Source of the DNA: Ascochyta rabiei
Taxonomy: Eukaryota > Ascomycota > Dothideomycetes > Pleosporales > Didymellaceae
Length of the DNA stretch: 64,000 nucleotides
NCBI RefSeq assembly: GCF_004011695.2
Contig: NC_082405.1
Span: forward strand, 248,001-312,000
Reading direction: 5' to 3'
The position numbers were made by a program, and so were the translations under genes. How positions within the stretch are numbered: the stretch's first letter is position 1; each line of letters opens with the position of its first letter. This document shows, in pieces, positions 33,368 to 43,564 of this stretch. The notes below the pieces were generated by a model. The model searched no databases and was not told the origin of the DNA. It was given only the letters and a program-made list of their open reading frames with translations.

Positions 33368-34946
33368 CTACAGTGCATATCTAAAGTGCCTTGCCTGGAG
33401 ATCGGTTTGGTCGTTGAACCCATCTCGAATCGCCTGCTCGTCCTCACCTACGCCAAACTTCTTGTCCCGCCTCTTATTCTCCCACCACATGTACTGCCTC
33501 AAGAAGACGGCAACGGCAAACATGCCACAGTAGCACACGATCAGCCCAGTCAGCGCGGAGAAGTATCTCGGCTTCTCCTTTGCGAAGAAGATGTTCGCGC
33601 CGGCGATGTTGCCCGCGGCGTAGAATACGAACCACAGCCCGTTCGCTGTGCTGCGCTTCGTGTGGCCAGCGATGTTGCTGGTCAGGAGGTTCCAGGACAG
33701 GATGACGGGCGCGCCGACTATGTATTGCAGCCAGGTGCATCCGACAAGGCTCCAGCGTTGTGAGAGGGGCGCGAGGCGGATTCCGAGAAGGCCGCCGAGT
33801 GGTGGCAGGCAGATGAGGGCCAGGATCAGGCAACGCGAGTCTTTGAAGTATCCCGCGGCCAGTCCGCAGACTGGCACGACGAGGAACTCGATGGCGCCGG
33901 TGGGGAGCTGGAGCAGCGTCGCGTAGATGCCGCTGAATCCGAAGCCGCGAATCAGACTGGACGCGAAGTTGCTCACTCCGCCGTTGATGACTCCACACCC
34001 CAGGCCGATGAGCACAAGGCAGTGCACCTTGAAATCCATAAACGCCTCGAGCGCCTGGCTCTTGTGGAACTGCTTCGTCTTGACGCCAATCATGTTACCC
34101 GCGATCCGATCAATCGCCACGATGCGCTGCTTGTGCGTGAGGAACTTGGCCGTCGCAGGGCTATCCGGCATCATCCAGAGAAACACCCACGCCCACACGA
34201 AATTCACCAGCCCAATGACCAGAAAGATAAGCTGCCATGTCGTGATGTGCGGACTGTGAACGTGGCCTAGTCCGTACCCGAGAAGGGCGCCAACCATGGT
34301 CGCCATGCCGTTGAAGGCAAGGAATACACACATCCGCAGCGGCTGCTCAGAGCGCGTGTAGAACATGGACACGATGTTCATGATGGCGGGCGAGATGGAC
34401 GCCTCGAACATGCCGAGCAGGAAGCGGAGGACGAGCATGCCGGCGTAGTTTTTGGCCGCGACGTGGCAGCAGAGCAGGATCGACCAGAGGAGGATCATGC
34501 TGCCGGTGTATTTCGACACGGGGAGGCGCTGGATGAGGTAGTTTGCTGGGAGTGCCCAGAAAAGATAGCCAAAGTTGAAGATGGCGGCTACCCAGGAGTA
34601 GCGCTGGCCTTCGAGTCCGAGGTCGGGGATCAGAGTGTAGGCGGACGCGTAGTTGAGGGAAAGCTTATCAAGGAATTGGATCATGTATGTCATGCAGATC
34701 TGGCCATGGTCAGTAATGGAGCTTAGATGGTTCTGCGGAAAGATGCCATACCATCGGCATGATAACCCAGTCGATCTTCCGCAGTACGATTTTCCTTTCC
34801 GCGTCGAGCTCTTCTCTTGTGTACTGCCTGACCTCGAGATACAGATCAGCACCGATGTCGTGCATCTGCTTCTCAACAGCCATTTGACCTTCGTCTACGC
34901 TCGGTGCTAGCACAACCGGCGACATGTCATCTTTCTTCTCCGACAT
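33368..34946 (-). CDS. MFS transporter, anion:cation symporter (Dal5/allantoate permease) type
   Basis: Exons 34946-34752 and 34699-33368 (intron 52 bp, GTATGG...GCCAG, phase 0) give 508 aa. A polar N-terminus of about 55 residues precedes RKIDWVIMPM, which opens TM1; splicing links it to ICMTYMIQFLDKLSLNYASAYT, a typical ACS-family start. Twelve hydrophobic segments can be counted, with GMFEASISPAIMNIVSMFYTRSEQ as the TM4-5 signature and a central loop near THKQRIVAIDRI. Relatives import allantoate, nicotinate, pantothenate or other organic anions with protons; the substrate cannot be told. It is flanked by housekeeping genes rather than a catabolic cluster. Confidence 0.88.
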
Positions 34947-35509
34947 TCTTGCCTTGATCTTTGTCTGGCTCGAAATGGTACAATGTAGGTCACCGAGGGT
35001 CAAGTTGGTGTTGAAACGGCACCTGCTATAACACGATGCTAAGCACAAGCAATGTATCGTGGGATCCTCGCCATCTTATACTAATCACACTACGAATCTG
35101 CCCACTCTTAGCATGGTGTGTCAGTACCAACGTATCAACGGTTATGCATACGGCTATCATCGTATCGTGTTGAGGGGTGCTTATCGCGATTCGCCAAGCT
35201 TGACCTATCATCGCCATTCGTAGTTGCAGAATGCATGCAAGTGGCATAGTGACGTCGATCCTCCCGGTGGTCGAATCGAGTAACTCCCGGCTGCACATGC
35301 CCTGGCTGGCGTAATGGGCGTCTAAGTAAGGGTACCGTCAGCCGCAGTTTTGAACTCTTCAATCGCTTTATCTGCGACTCCTCAACAGGATGCATACCGA
35401 CAGTCGTCGGTACACGGACGAATGCACGATCAGTTGTGCACATAACTGCTTGCATTGAGTATTGTGACGATGCGACTAGTTAGAGTCTTTGGTGCTTGAC
35501 CTCGACAAA
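34947..35509. other. Intergenic, MFS promoter and STRAP 3' side
   Basis: No gene seen. The transporter promoter lies at the left edge. Confidence 0.5.
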
Positions 35510-36515
35510 TCATCGCCAAAGACCGTACGCGCCGGCAGTGTACTTCCAAAGCTTGACGGTACCGTCTTCACTGCCTGTCGCATACAGCTTGCCGTCAGGC
35601 GAAAAGCTTGCCGACCAGACAGGACCGTGGTGACCTTTGTTCGTCTCCAGCTCTTTCTCCTCGTCGAAATCCCAAAGCCTGACCCACGTGTCATTCTGGT
35701 TGCTACCACCAGTAATGAACCTTCGTGCTCCGCTGTGCAGAGCCACGCTAGCAATCTCATAGGGTGTCTTGATGGTCTTGATCAGCGACCCTGGCTGGAG
35801 GCTGTTGAAGAAATAAACGCTGTTTCCAGCGGCTACACTCAGTATGCCGTCCGGAGAGGTGTTATCCAACTCGCACGTGCCTACTACGCCCTCAACAGCG
35901 TACTCGCCAATCATCGACTGTGTCCGCAGATCCCACCACCTGATCTTCTTGTCCTCTGCAGCCGTGATCAAGATGTTCGGGTCCGATGTCCAGACAATCG
36001 ACTTGATGGTACCGGTGTGTACGCCAGCGCCAATCTCATAGCTTGGAGCTGAATCACCCTGAGACAGGTCGAAAATGCGCAATTTCTTCTCCATGCCTCC
36101 TGTCGCCAGGATTTGCGGGTTTGGTTGATTGGGGAATGCGACAGCGCGAACGATGTGGTTGTGCGAAAGAGTGTGGAGGGCTTCGCCGGTGTGCGTATCC
36201 CATACTTTTCTGCGGATGGTCAGGCAATGGCTCCGTGGTCTCACACGCAACAACTTACGCAGAGAAGTCTGCAGAGGCAGTCGCTGCGAGCGAAGCATCT
36301 GAAGAAAGCCTCGCTTGCCAGACTGCGCCCTTGTGACCCAAGAAGGTTCCAATCCAGTCGCCAGTCACACCATCGCGCAACATAGGATTGCCATCCTTGC
36401 ATGCTGAGATGATGTAGAACTGGTCCTCGTCCACAATGGAGGAAAAGTGTATATGGGGAACAGGTCGAGAATGCCCGTGGCAGGTGAGGGGCACGACTTT
36501 GGTAGTCTCAGGCAT
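35510..36515 (-). CDS. WD40 protein, STRAP/UNRIP-like
   Basis: Exons 36515-36259 and 36209-35510 (intron 49 bp, GTAAGT...CGCAG) encode 318 aa, a size that fits one seven-bladed propeller. The start PLTCHGHSRPVPHIHFS and the ISACKDGNPMLRDGVTGDWIGTFLGHKGAVW block are characteristic of serine-threonine kinase receptor-associated protein (STRAP/UNRIP) and fungal homologues. The splice joins SADFSA to KVWDTHTGEALHTLSH. The last repeat is GPVWSASFSPDGKLYATGSEDG. Animal STRAP binds the SMN complex and Unr. The fungal role is less clear, perhaps mRNA-related assembly. Confidence 0.9.
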
Positions 36516-37367
36516 GGTTGCAGCAAATGAGTGTCGGTAGCGTATACAAAGGGAAGTCGATGTATGCAGTGAGGTCCGGCGAAGAAGACGAGGGGCTGTG
36601 TTATCGAGTCCGGTGGGCGGTGAGAATAGAGAAGGAGGGCGTGTGATCTATCGCGAGAAATCGTGGTGATGCGCTGGTGGGGTGCTCGTACTGCAACACT
36701 ACGCCAACAGCAAGCCAAGCGGTTACAGGACAAGACAACAGAGAACGAAAAAGGCGAGAGAGTCGTTACAGGTCGTGAAGTCGTAAAAGCGGTTTGCGCT
36801 GCAAGATGAAATGTCGCAAGGGACCCTTTCGAGGGGTATCTTGAAACGCCCACTAGGCCTTCATTAGCGTGAAAGCCAACCTCCATCGCATTCAGTCTTG
36901 AGATAGATAATTGAATACAGTGGTTGCTCTGAGATTCTCGTCATACAGTGATAATTTCCAAATTTCTCAGTGATTGCAAGGACGCTGTCTCTCTACTATT
37001 TACTAGCTTGTGCGCTGCCCAAGCACCTTGTGAGCATACAGAGTTGATCCAGTTACAACTCAGAGAAAGCTCACATCATACTCTCTGCCTGACAAAGACG
37101 GACGGATGCATAAGAAACAGTCGACTTTCGATGGCAGTTGAATGCTTTGCCATCCTGCTTTGTAGTTTCATCGACGACTGTACGCTCAACATCTACAACA
37201 GAGAGGGGTGGAGCACCGTTGGTGTAGTCGGCTTGGATTATCGTAGCCCTTCAAAGTGGTCCTGAGTGGATCCGACTTCTATGTGTTTTCTGTGAGCGCC
37301 AAGAAATTGCATCGCGCGACATCGACGGTCAAAGTCATATTTCATTAGTCCCTTACGTACACGCCAC
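36516..37367. other. Intergenic, STRAP promoter side
   Basis: No supported gene. An open frame at 36365-36886 overlaps the STRAP start in another frame and is rejected. Confidence 0.5.
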
Positions 37368-38038
37368 TCAGTACTTCCCACTCTCATTGACTAGTCCCTT
37401 ATCCACATTCTCCTTCTTGCTCTTTTGGCTCCACTCGGGCGCTTCATCGATACCATCCTCCTCCTCCTTGTCGCCGATCTCCTTAGTCTTGTGCACGCTC
37501 GTCGGCAGATGCTCGCCCGGCGCATATACAGTGATCAACTCAAGCGGTGTGTCGCCCTTGGTGACGAACTGGTGCTGTGTGCCTGCAGGGACAACGACAA
37601 CATCGCCAGCCTTGACTTCTTGGTCCTTGCCATTAACAGTGGCCAGACCGCGGCCGGATGTGAACATGAGGATCTGATCGACAGTGTGTACCTAAAACAA
37701 CAGTCAGCTCAGCACTCACATACGCTCTAGAAGAGCGGAGAGAAGACAAAAACACGTACCTCGTCGCCAATGTCACCGCCAACAGGGACTTCCATAGCCA
37801 CGATCTGGCTGAAAAGTCCCGTGTGCAGCACCGTCCTGAAGTCTCCAAATTCGCGCTTGCTGCTCAGCAGTCCTGCGAAATGGACCATCTCGTGCTGTGG
37901 CGGCTCGTCCTTGCGGTTCCCGGCCTTCTTGTAGGCGTCCATTGTGCGTGTGGTGGTAGAGAAGTACTTTGTCGAGTTGAGTGTAGCTGGTCGTAAAGAT
38001 CGAAGCAGCGAGGTCGTAAGTCGTACAGTATTGAACAT
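37368..38038 (-). CDS. Cupin-domain protein with a mitochondrial presequence
   Basis: Exons 38038-37760 and 37691-37368 (intron 68 bp, GTACGT...TTTTAG) give 200 aa. From MFNTVRLTTSLLRSLRPATL to YFSTTTRT the N-terminus is rich in Arg, Ser and Thr and free of acids, a good matrix-targeting presequence. A second ATG (MDAYKKAG, 32 residues on) would give a cytosolic form. The cupin barrel has EVPVGGDIGDEVHTVDQILMFTSGRG and GDVVVVPAGTQHQF motifs. The first His normally used for metal is in DEVHTVDQ. The tail is acidic and Lys-rich. No specific enzyme is known to me for this form. Confidence 0.85.
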
Positions 38039-38964
38039 TGAGTATATGTGAGAATTGTAGAAAAGGATGGAGTATATGTGCATGCTGCCGCGGTCTTAAT
38101 GGCATCTGGTGATGCATCATCGTCATCACGCAACGCGACGCGGTCTAGGTGCATGACGTCAGTACACGATACATTCAATGCAGTCGAGATGGGATCCGCG
38201 TTGTTCCAGTATTGTCCAACGTCTCAATCAGGCTGGCGTACGAGATGCTTGTAATTGGGGGAGACACCGTACCTTGATGTCGCTACAGTGCAGCGAGCTA
38301 GTGTGCGCTAGTGTTGCTGGATGATGTTGACGAGCTGCCAGACCTCGAAGTCGAAGGACGTTTCGGCAGGTGGATCGAGTGCAGAAAGTCTGAAAGATGC
38401 AGACGCTGCGAGTGGTATCTGGAGGTTGCGCAGCAGGTCGTTTGTTGCAAGAGAGAGGAGTTGCTTCCGTAAGAACTGTTCATTGCGAAGGAGCCGCACG
38501 AAGACATGATGCTAGGCGTGAGTGTTTTAAGAGAAGCTGATAGTTTCGGTCGCTTGATAGATCTGAATAAATGCTGGAGATTATTTGAAGCTTAATGTAC
38601 ATATATCTGTTTCTTGCAAGGCAAGTTTGTGCTACAATGTGATGTGGCGCTACCTCAGAGCGCCGTCACCATCACCATTTGGTGTTCTGATGTTCGTTCA
38701 GCATCGCGTGACGGCGACAAAAAGTCACACCACGCCCGTGTCATACCAGGTCATGCAGCCACCCGCCGAGGCTCCCATTTCAGATCTAGTTTCCAATGTT
38801 GCGTCTGAATGACGACGCTCGACAGGTCTCCAAAATGACCATTCCATCTACTTCAAGAGTTTGTGGTGGTGCTATTGCGTCGCAGCACACGCTTGCTGGG
38901 TGTGCACGGCGGAGCCTGAGACTCATGGCGTGATGCCTGATCCAAAGCGTTGTGTAGTCTTCAT
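38039..38964. other. Intergenic with an orphan exon-like frame
   Basis: Contains the cupin promoter. On the minus strand, 38516-38308 is an open frame that starts right after an acceptor-like ACGCCTAG and reads VRLLRNEQFLRKQLLSLAT and FDFEVWQLVNIIQQH, protein-like in composition. No upstream exon with a good donor was found, so no gene is called. Confidence 0.4.
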
Positions 38965-41367
38965 CTAGACCCTGTTCTGGCTAGCCTCCTCTTCGGTCTC
39001 GTTCTCCAGCTCCCTCTCAATCTCGCCTTCTTCAGTAGGCCTGGGGTTCTTGACACTTTGAGTGTCGCCCTCACCTCCACTCATCTGCCACTCCATGAGT
39101 TTGCTGAATGCACCCTCAGGGTTGGAAGAAAGCTCCTTGTAGGATCCCTCTTCGGCAACCTGACCATCGGCGTTGATGCAGATGATGCGGTCGGAGCGCT
39201 TGATGGTCGATAAACGATGCGCAATGCTGATTGTAGTGTTGTTTTCAGCCAGCAGCTTTCCAAGAGCTTGGTTGACAAGCGTTTCCGACTCAGCGTCCAA
39301 GGCACTCGTAGCTTCGTCAAGAATGAGAATATCGGGCTTTTTGATCAGCGCACGTGCAATGGCGATACGCTGCTTCTGACCACCAGAAAGTTGTGTGCCG
39401 CGTGCACCAACGTGTGTTTCAAGGCCGTCAGGCTACTCTACGTTAGCTGTGATACTTGGAAAGGGAATCGCTGCACTTACAAAATCGCTGATAAATTGGC
39501 AGTTGGCCTTTCGGGCTGCTGCCACGATCTCAGCGCGGGTCGCCTGAGGCGCGCCGTACGCAATGTTCTCTGCAATGGTACCTGAGAACAGTACTGGCTC
39601 TTGCCCAACGAAACCAATCTTCCGCCTCAATTGTTTGGCGTTCAGTGCAGTGATGTCGCGGCCATCAATGGTGATGGTCCCAGCTGTGGGTACGTAGAAG
39701 CGGAGCAGCAGGCTTGCAACGGTTGACTTCCCAGCTCCACTTGGCGCAACAATTGCGACGTTGGTGCCCTGGTCAATCTTGAAGCTGATGTCCTTGAAGA
39801 TGCCGACTGCTGGTCTCGTTGGGTAGGCAAATGATACGTTCTTGAACTCGATCGGCCCGCGCGCAGACCTGACAGCCTCGCCTTTGGTTGGCGAGATTGT
39901 AGGCTGGCGATCCTGGAGCTCGAAGAGACGACTGGCGGCACCTACACCCTTCATCATCTCGCCATAGAAGCCCGACAGACCAACCATGCTAGACCCAGCG
40001 TATGCAGTATACATGAGGAAGGACGAGAGTTCACCGATAGAGATGACTCCGCTCTTGACCATGCCGGCTCCAACGTACAAGATAGCAATGATCGTCAGGT
40101 TACCCATGAGTCCAGTACTACCGTAGAAACCTGCAGCCACCACAGCTTCCTTCTTTCCGAGCTGGAATATTCTCTTGATTTGGCGGTTGTAGCGTGCAGC
40201 TTCTTGGACTTCTCCGACGAAAGCCTGACTGGTCCTGACATTGCCAAGGCGCTCTTCAGCGATCTTGGTAAGGGTACCAAGGTTCTTTTGAATCTTACGA
40301 CTCAGAGTTCGCAGAGATCGACCGGAGAGGAAGGCAACTACAGCAACGGGAGGACCAATCAAAGCTAGAATACCGGTAAGCTTGAGACTCACGTAGCCCA
40401 TCATGACAAAACCGGCAGCACCGCTTACAAGCGAGCGAAGGCCGTCAGACAAGTTTTGCGTAATGCTCTTTCCGACGATGATCGTGTCCGAGCCGAGGCG
40501 GGAGATGAGATCACCAACACGGTTGGCGTCAAAGAATTCGGCGTTCTGGACAAAGGTCTTGCGGTACAGCTGGGATCGCAGGCGAGCGACGATGCGTTCA
40601 CCGACGATTCGCAGAATGACGATACGGCCAAAGTTTGCCGCCGCACCTGCGCACAGCACTGAGGCCAGCGCAATGTAGAATGTCGTCATGTCCATACCGA
40701 AGAGCAGACCATCAGTCTTCTCGGCTTGGGTAGCAGCGTCCAGGATTCGTCCAATAGAGAAGGGAATTGACATGGAGATGGCGGAAGAGAACAGGAGGAA
40801 GACAAACGCCCATGAGAGGGTGCCCATCTCTGGCCTGGCGATCTTGATCAACCGCCATATCTCCCCCATACCGCCGCTTGCCTTTGAGCTACCCTCTTTG
40901 CTCAGCTTTGCGCTTAGGTTGACTTGTCGCGCTGCCGTTGCTTTCTCCGACTTGACGAAACCCTGGGACTCCTCAGGCTCTCCGTCGTTCTCTTCCAGGT
41001 CTACTGCGCCTTTCTCCTCCATCTCCTTCTTGTACGACTTGCGCTGTCTTGTTGGCGTCTTGACCTGAGCTTCGGCCAGGGTCCTCGAGGCTGTAAGCAT
41101 GCGCATAGGCTGCTGGAAGACATTGCGACGCGTGGCGCCTACTGGCGCGAATCGCAAGGCGGCCGAAGAGGGGAATAGTGATGACGCACATCTGCTCGCG
41201 CATCGTGCTTGTGGAGTGGCGATGTGTGCGGGCGTCGGCTTCGTATTCAATGCTCTCGACAGCACCGATATGGGCGAAGTCGTCGTTATGCGTGGCGGCT
41301 GTAGCGAGGAGAACAAAGGTCCAGGGCCATGCCAGGCCTTGGCCACGAAAGCCGCTGTTCCGCGCAT
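38965..41367 (-). CDS. MDL1: Mitochondrial ABC transporter, Mdl1/ABCB10 type
   Basis: Exons 41367-39481 and 39432-38965 (intron 48 bp, GTAAGT...GTAG, phase 0) give 784 aa. A long Arg/Ser/Ala-rich leader (residues 1-130) fits mitochondrial import. The six-helix membrane domain covers about 180-470. The nucleotide-binding domain has Walker [10 protein letters not shown] near residue 540 (first Gly replaced by Ala), Q-loop [10 protein letters not shown], signature LSGGQKQR, Walker [13 protein letters not shown] and H-loop IAHRLSTI. A half-transporter, so it acts as a dimer in the inner membrane. Yeast Mdl1 exports peptides; animal ABCB10 supports heme synthesis. The GATA-motif-rich intergenic region lies upstream. 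Confidence 0.92.
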
Positions 41368-41990
41368 CGTGTCGCGGGGTAGACGGGCTGTCTACCTAAA
41401 TCTGAACGTGAATTGGCACACTATGGAAGCATTCGACATGGCGGTAGGTTGGCTGTAAGGACGATGACAGCTCGAAAAGTTCCACCTCGGTGGTGACGAA
41501 GGGACTCGGGAGATGGAAGCGCGGGCCACGTGAATCTCCGATTGGTAGACCGATGGCGCGAGATGACCAACTTCAACACGTCAACACTACTCTCCAAGCG
41601 AGTTACTTGGAGTATTGTAGTGTCACTCATGAATCGTAGTCAAGCTTCGTGGCTCCTTGCTCATATCGACTCACGCGTAGGAAGAGGCCAAAACGATTGT
41701 GCAATGCAGACAAAGTGCACGACTTTCTATCCTTCATACACTGTTTTGATTCAGACCTAGTGATCACGGTGCCTACACAGCCAGCAATGCGCGCATCAGC
41801 GGCGCATGCTTACATGGACTGTCTGGTTGATACAGGCTGGAAAGGCTGGAAAGGCATGTCTCTTTTGAATCTTCCACCAGTTCTGATTGAATACAGGCCG
41901 GAGAGAATTTATTCATTCCAACCAGTCACACGGCAGAAAAAGGCCTATATAACGTGGCGAAGAAAACAGGTACATGTGCGTACAAATGCT

Positions 41991-42108
41991 CTTTTTCTTT
42001 TCTTTTCTTTTCTTTTCTTTTCTTTTCTTTTCTTTTCTTTTCTTTTCTTTTCTTTTCTTTTCTTTTCTTTTCTTTTCTTTTCTTTTCTTTTCTTTTCTTT
42101 TTCTTTTC
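41991..42108 (+). repeat. (TTTTC)n pentanucleotide microsatellite
   Basis: About 22 nearly perfect TTTTC units, a pure polypyrimidine run of about 118 bp. Confidence 0.95.
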
Positions 42109-42134
42109 AACTACGACACAACTAGCCAAGAACG

Positions 42135-42233
42135 ATCAGATAAGAGACCGTAGGTCAAGGGGCGGGCCAACCAAGAGGCAATACCGTCCAAGGACGCTAG
42201 CAGATTTTATCAGATGGGCAGCCCATCTGATAA
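42135..42233. promoter_or_regulatory. Three SreA-type GATA motifs with a 27-bp palindrome
   Basis: ATCAGATAA at 42135-42143, TTATCAGAT at 42207-42215 and ATCTGATAA at 42225-42233 all match ATCWGATAA, the consensus of the iron-sensing GATA repressors SreA/Sre1. The last two are the arms of a perfect 13-bp inverted repeat around a single A (42207-42219 and 42221-42233). They lie 770-870 bp upstream of MDL1 and 1.3 kb upstream of the reductase. The motif match is seen; binding is inferred. Confidence 0.6.
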
Positions 42234-42748
42234 GAGCGACATCGGAGATGGCAGTCACGGATTGTGGGGTCAAAGGCAAAGCTGCGAGACAGGGGAGGGC
42301 GTTTCGATGATCTCACGAAGCGTTGGCGCTAGTCACGGCGAATGGTGTTGTTTGGTATCGGGCGTAGGTATTGTGGGTGGGGAGGTAGCTATGCTGGGGG
42401 TAGCTGTGCAGGGTGGGTTGATGGGGTGGAAGATGTTGGGCTTTACTGGATATTGTGTACAACGGTATAGATGTGTGATGCGTGCGTCTATTCGTCTGCG
42501 GCACTACAGCAGAAGTGTAGAGTACAGCAAAGCTGGATTCAGGTAATGCGAAGAGCTACCGTGGTACGCTGGACATCTGTTTGCAGTAGAGAGCCAGATC
42601 TGGAAGGGCCAGCCAGATCCCTGGACTAGGCGGCGTGCTCTGACGACGTCATGGGCTGCGGCGTCGTGTCCGTGTTGATGGATTTGCTTGACGCTGCCGC
42701 AGAGGACCTTCAGCTTCTCGAAATAGCGGCTAGCGGCCGGCTGGAGCG

Positions 42749-42838
42749 GTCAGGGTCAAGGTCAGGGTCAAGGTCAGGGTCAAGGTCAGGGTCAGGGTCA
42801 GGGTCAGGGTCAGGGTCAGGGTCAGGGTCAGGGTCAGG
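42749..42838 (+). repeat. (GGTCAG)n hexanucleotide repeat
   Basis: About 15 hexamer units, alternating GGTCAG and GGTCAA at the left and becoming uniform GGTCAG at the right. Confidence 0.95.
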
Positions 42839-43312
42839 TAGGTCCAAGAACACGCCGTTGTGCAGGACGGCTGAGGTCAGGCAACGGGTGGAAGTAGGGT
42901 GGGAAAGGCCAGGTTGGGTTCGCCCGGCGGGTGATGGTGGCCTTCGACCTGGACGGCTCGGCAGTGCAGGGCGGAGGGCGCGCCCGCTCTCCACCCTTCC
43001 TGCTTTGCCCGATGCAGAGGTGATGGTCGTTCAGGCTCGCAGAGCGGAGGGTTGGATCGGCACGGTTTTAGCAGCGCAATGCCCACGGTGCCGTCCGTCA
43101 CCACCCTGCACCCACCCTTGAGTCTTTGCCTCTTTTCCTGCCATTGCAAACACCTGCACTTGCCACTGCCTGCCAGCCACGCACCCTCTGTTCACCGTGT
43201 CGCCCCTTCACGCATTGCAGACGACAAGGCGGCTGTCCCTCTCTCGAGTCCGCGTGCCACTTGGGCGCGTGCAGCCACAGCGAGGAGGTATGTATGCACA
43301 TGTCATGCTACG

Positions 43313-43414
43313 ATCTGATAATCTGGCGACTTGGATCAGATAAGCCCTCGACGCACAACCCCGCGCACCGAGGGCTTACGGCAGCAATTGGAAATTGGAA
43401 ATTGGAAATTGGAA
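43313..43414. promoter_or_regulatory. GATA pair, inverted repeat and CCAAT array upstream of the reductase
   Basis: ATCTGATAA (43313-43321) and ATCAGATAA (43335-43343) lie 244 and 222 bp before the reductase ATG. The second overlaps a perfect 10-bp inverted repeat (TAAGCCCTCG at 43341-43350, CGAGGGCTTA at 43369-43378). Then come four tandem ATTGGAA units (43387-43414), each a CCAAT box on the minus strand. GATA plus CCAAT is the combination used by SreA and the CCAAT-binding complex with HapX in fungal iron control. Function is inferred. Confidence 0.6.
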
Positions 43415-43564
43415 ATGCAGCGCGCTGCCCTCCGCTCAATGATGGCTTCCGATTTCTGCCCAAGACCGTGCTGACCATGACGACCTCGGACAGCCCCCTG
43501 TGTCGCGTCCTCGACACGCCCATCCGCCGCCTGCCTCCGCCCACCGTCACCACCACATCCCTCC

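Larger units (their letters stand above)
41368..43564. other. 2.2-kb divergent intergenic region MDL1 / FAD-NADPH reductase
   Basis: It contains, from left to right, the (TTTTC)n tract, a group of three ATCWGATAA motifs with a palindrome, the GGTCAG hexamer repeat, and a second GATA pair with an inverted repeat and CCAAT array; each is listed separately. No gene is supported inside it. Confidence 0.6.

Noticed and set aside
42651..43121. Open frame with an Arg/Gly/Ser repeat
   Set aside because: Purely a reading of the GGTCAG hexamer repeat; no gene features outside it.
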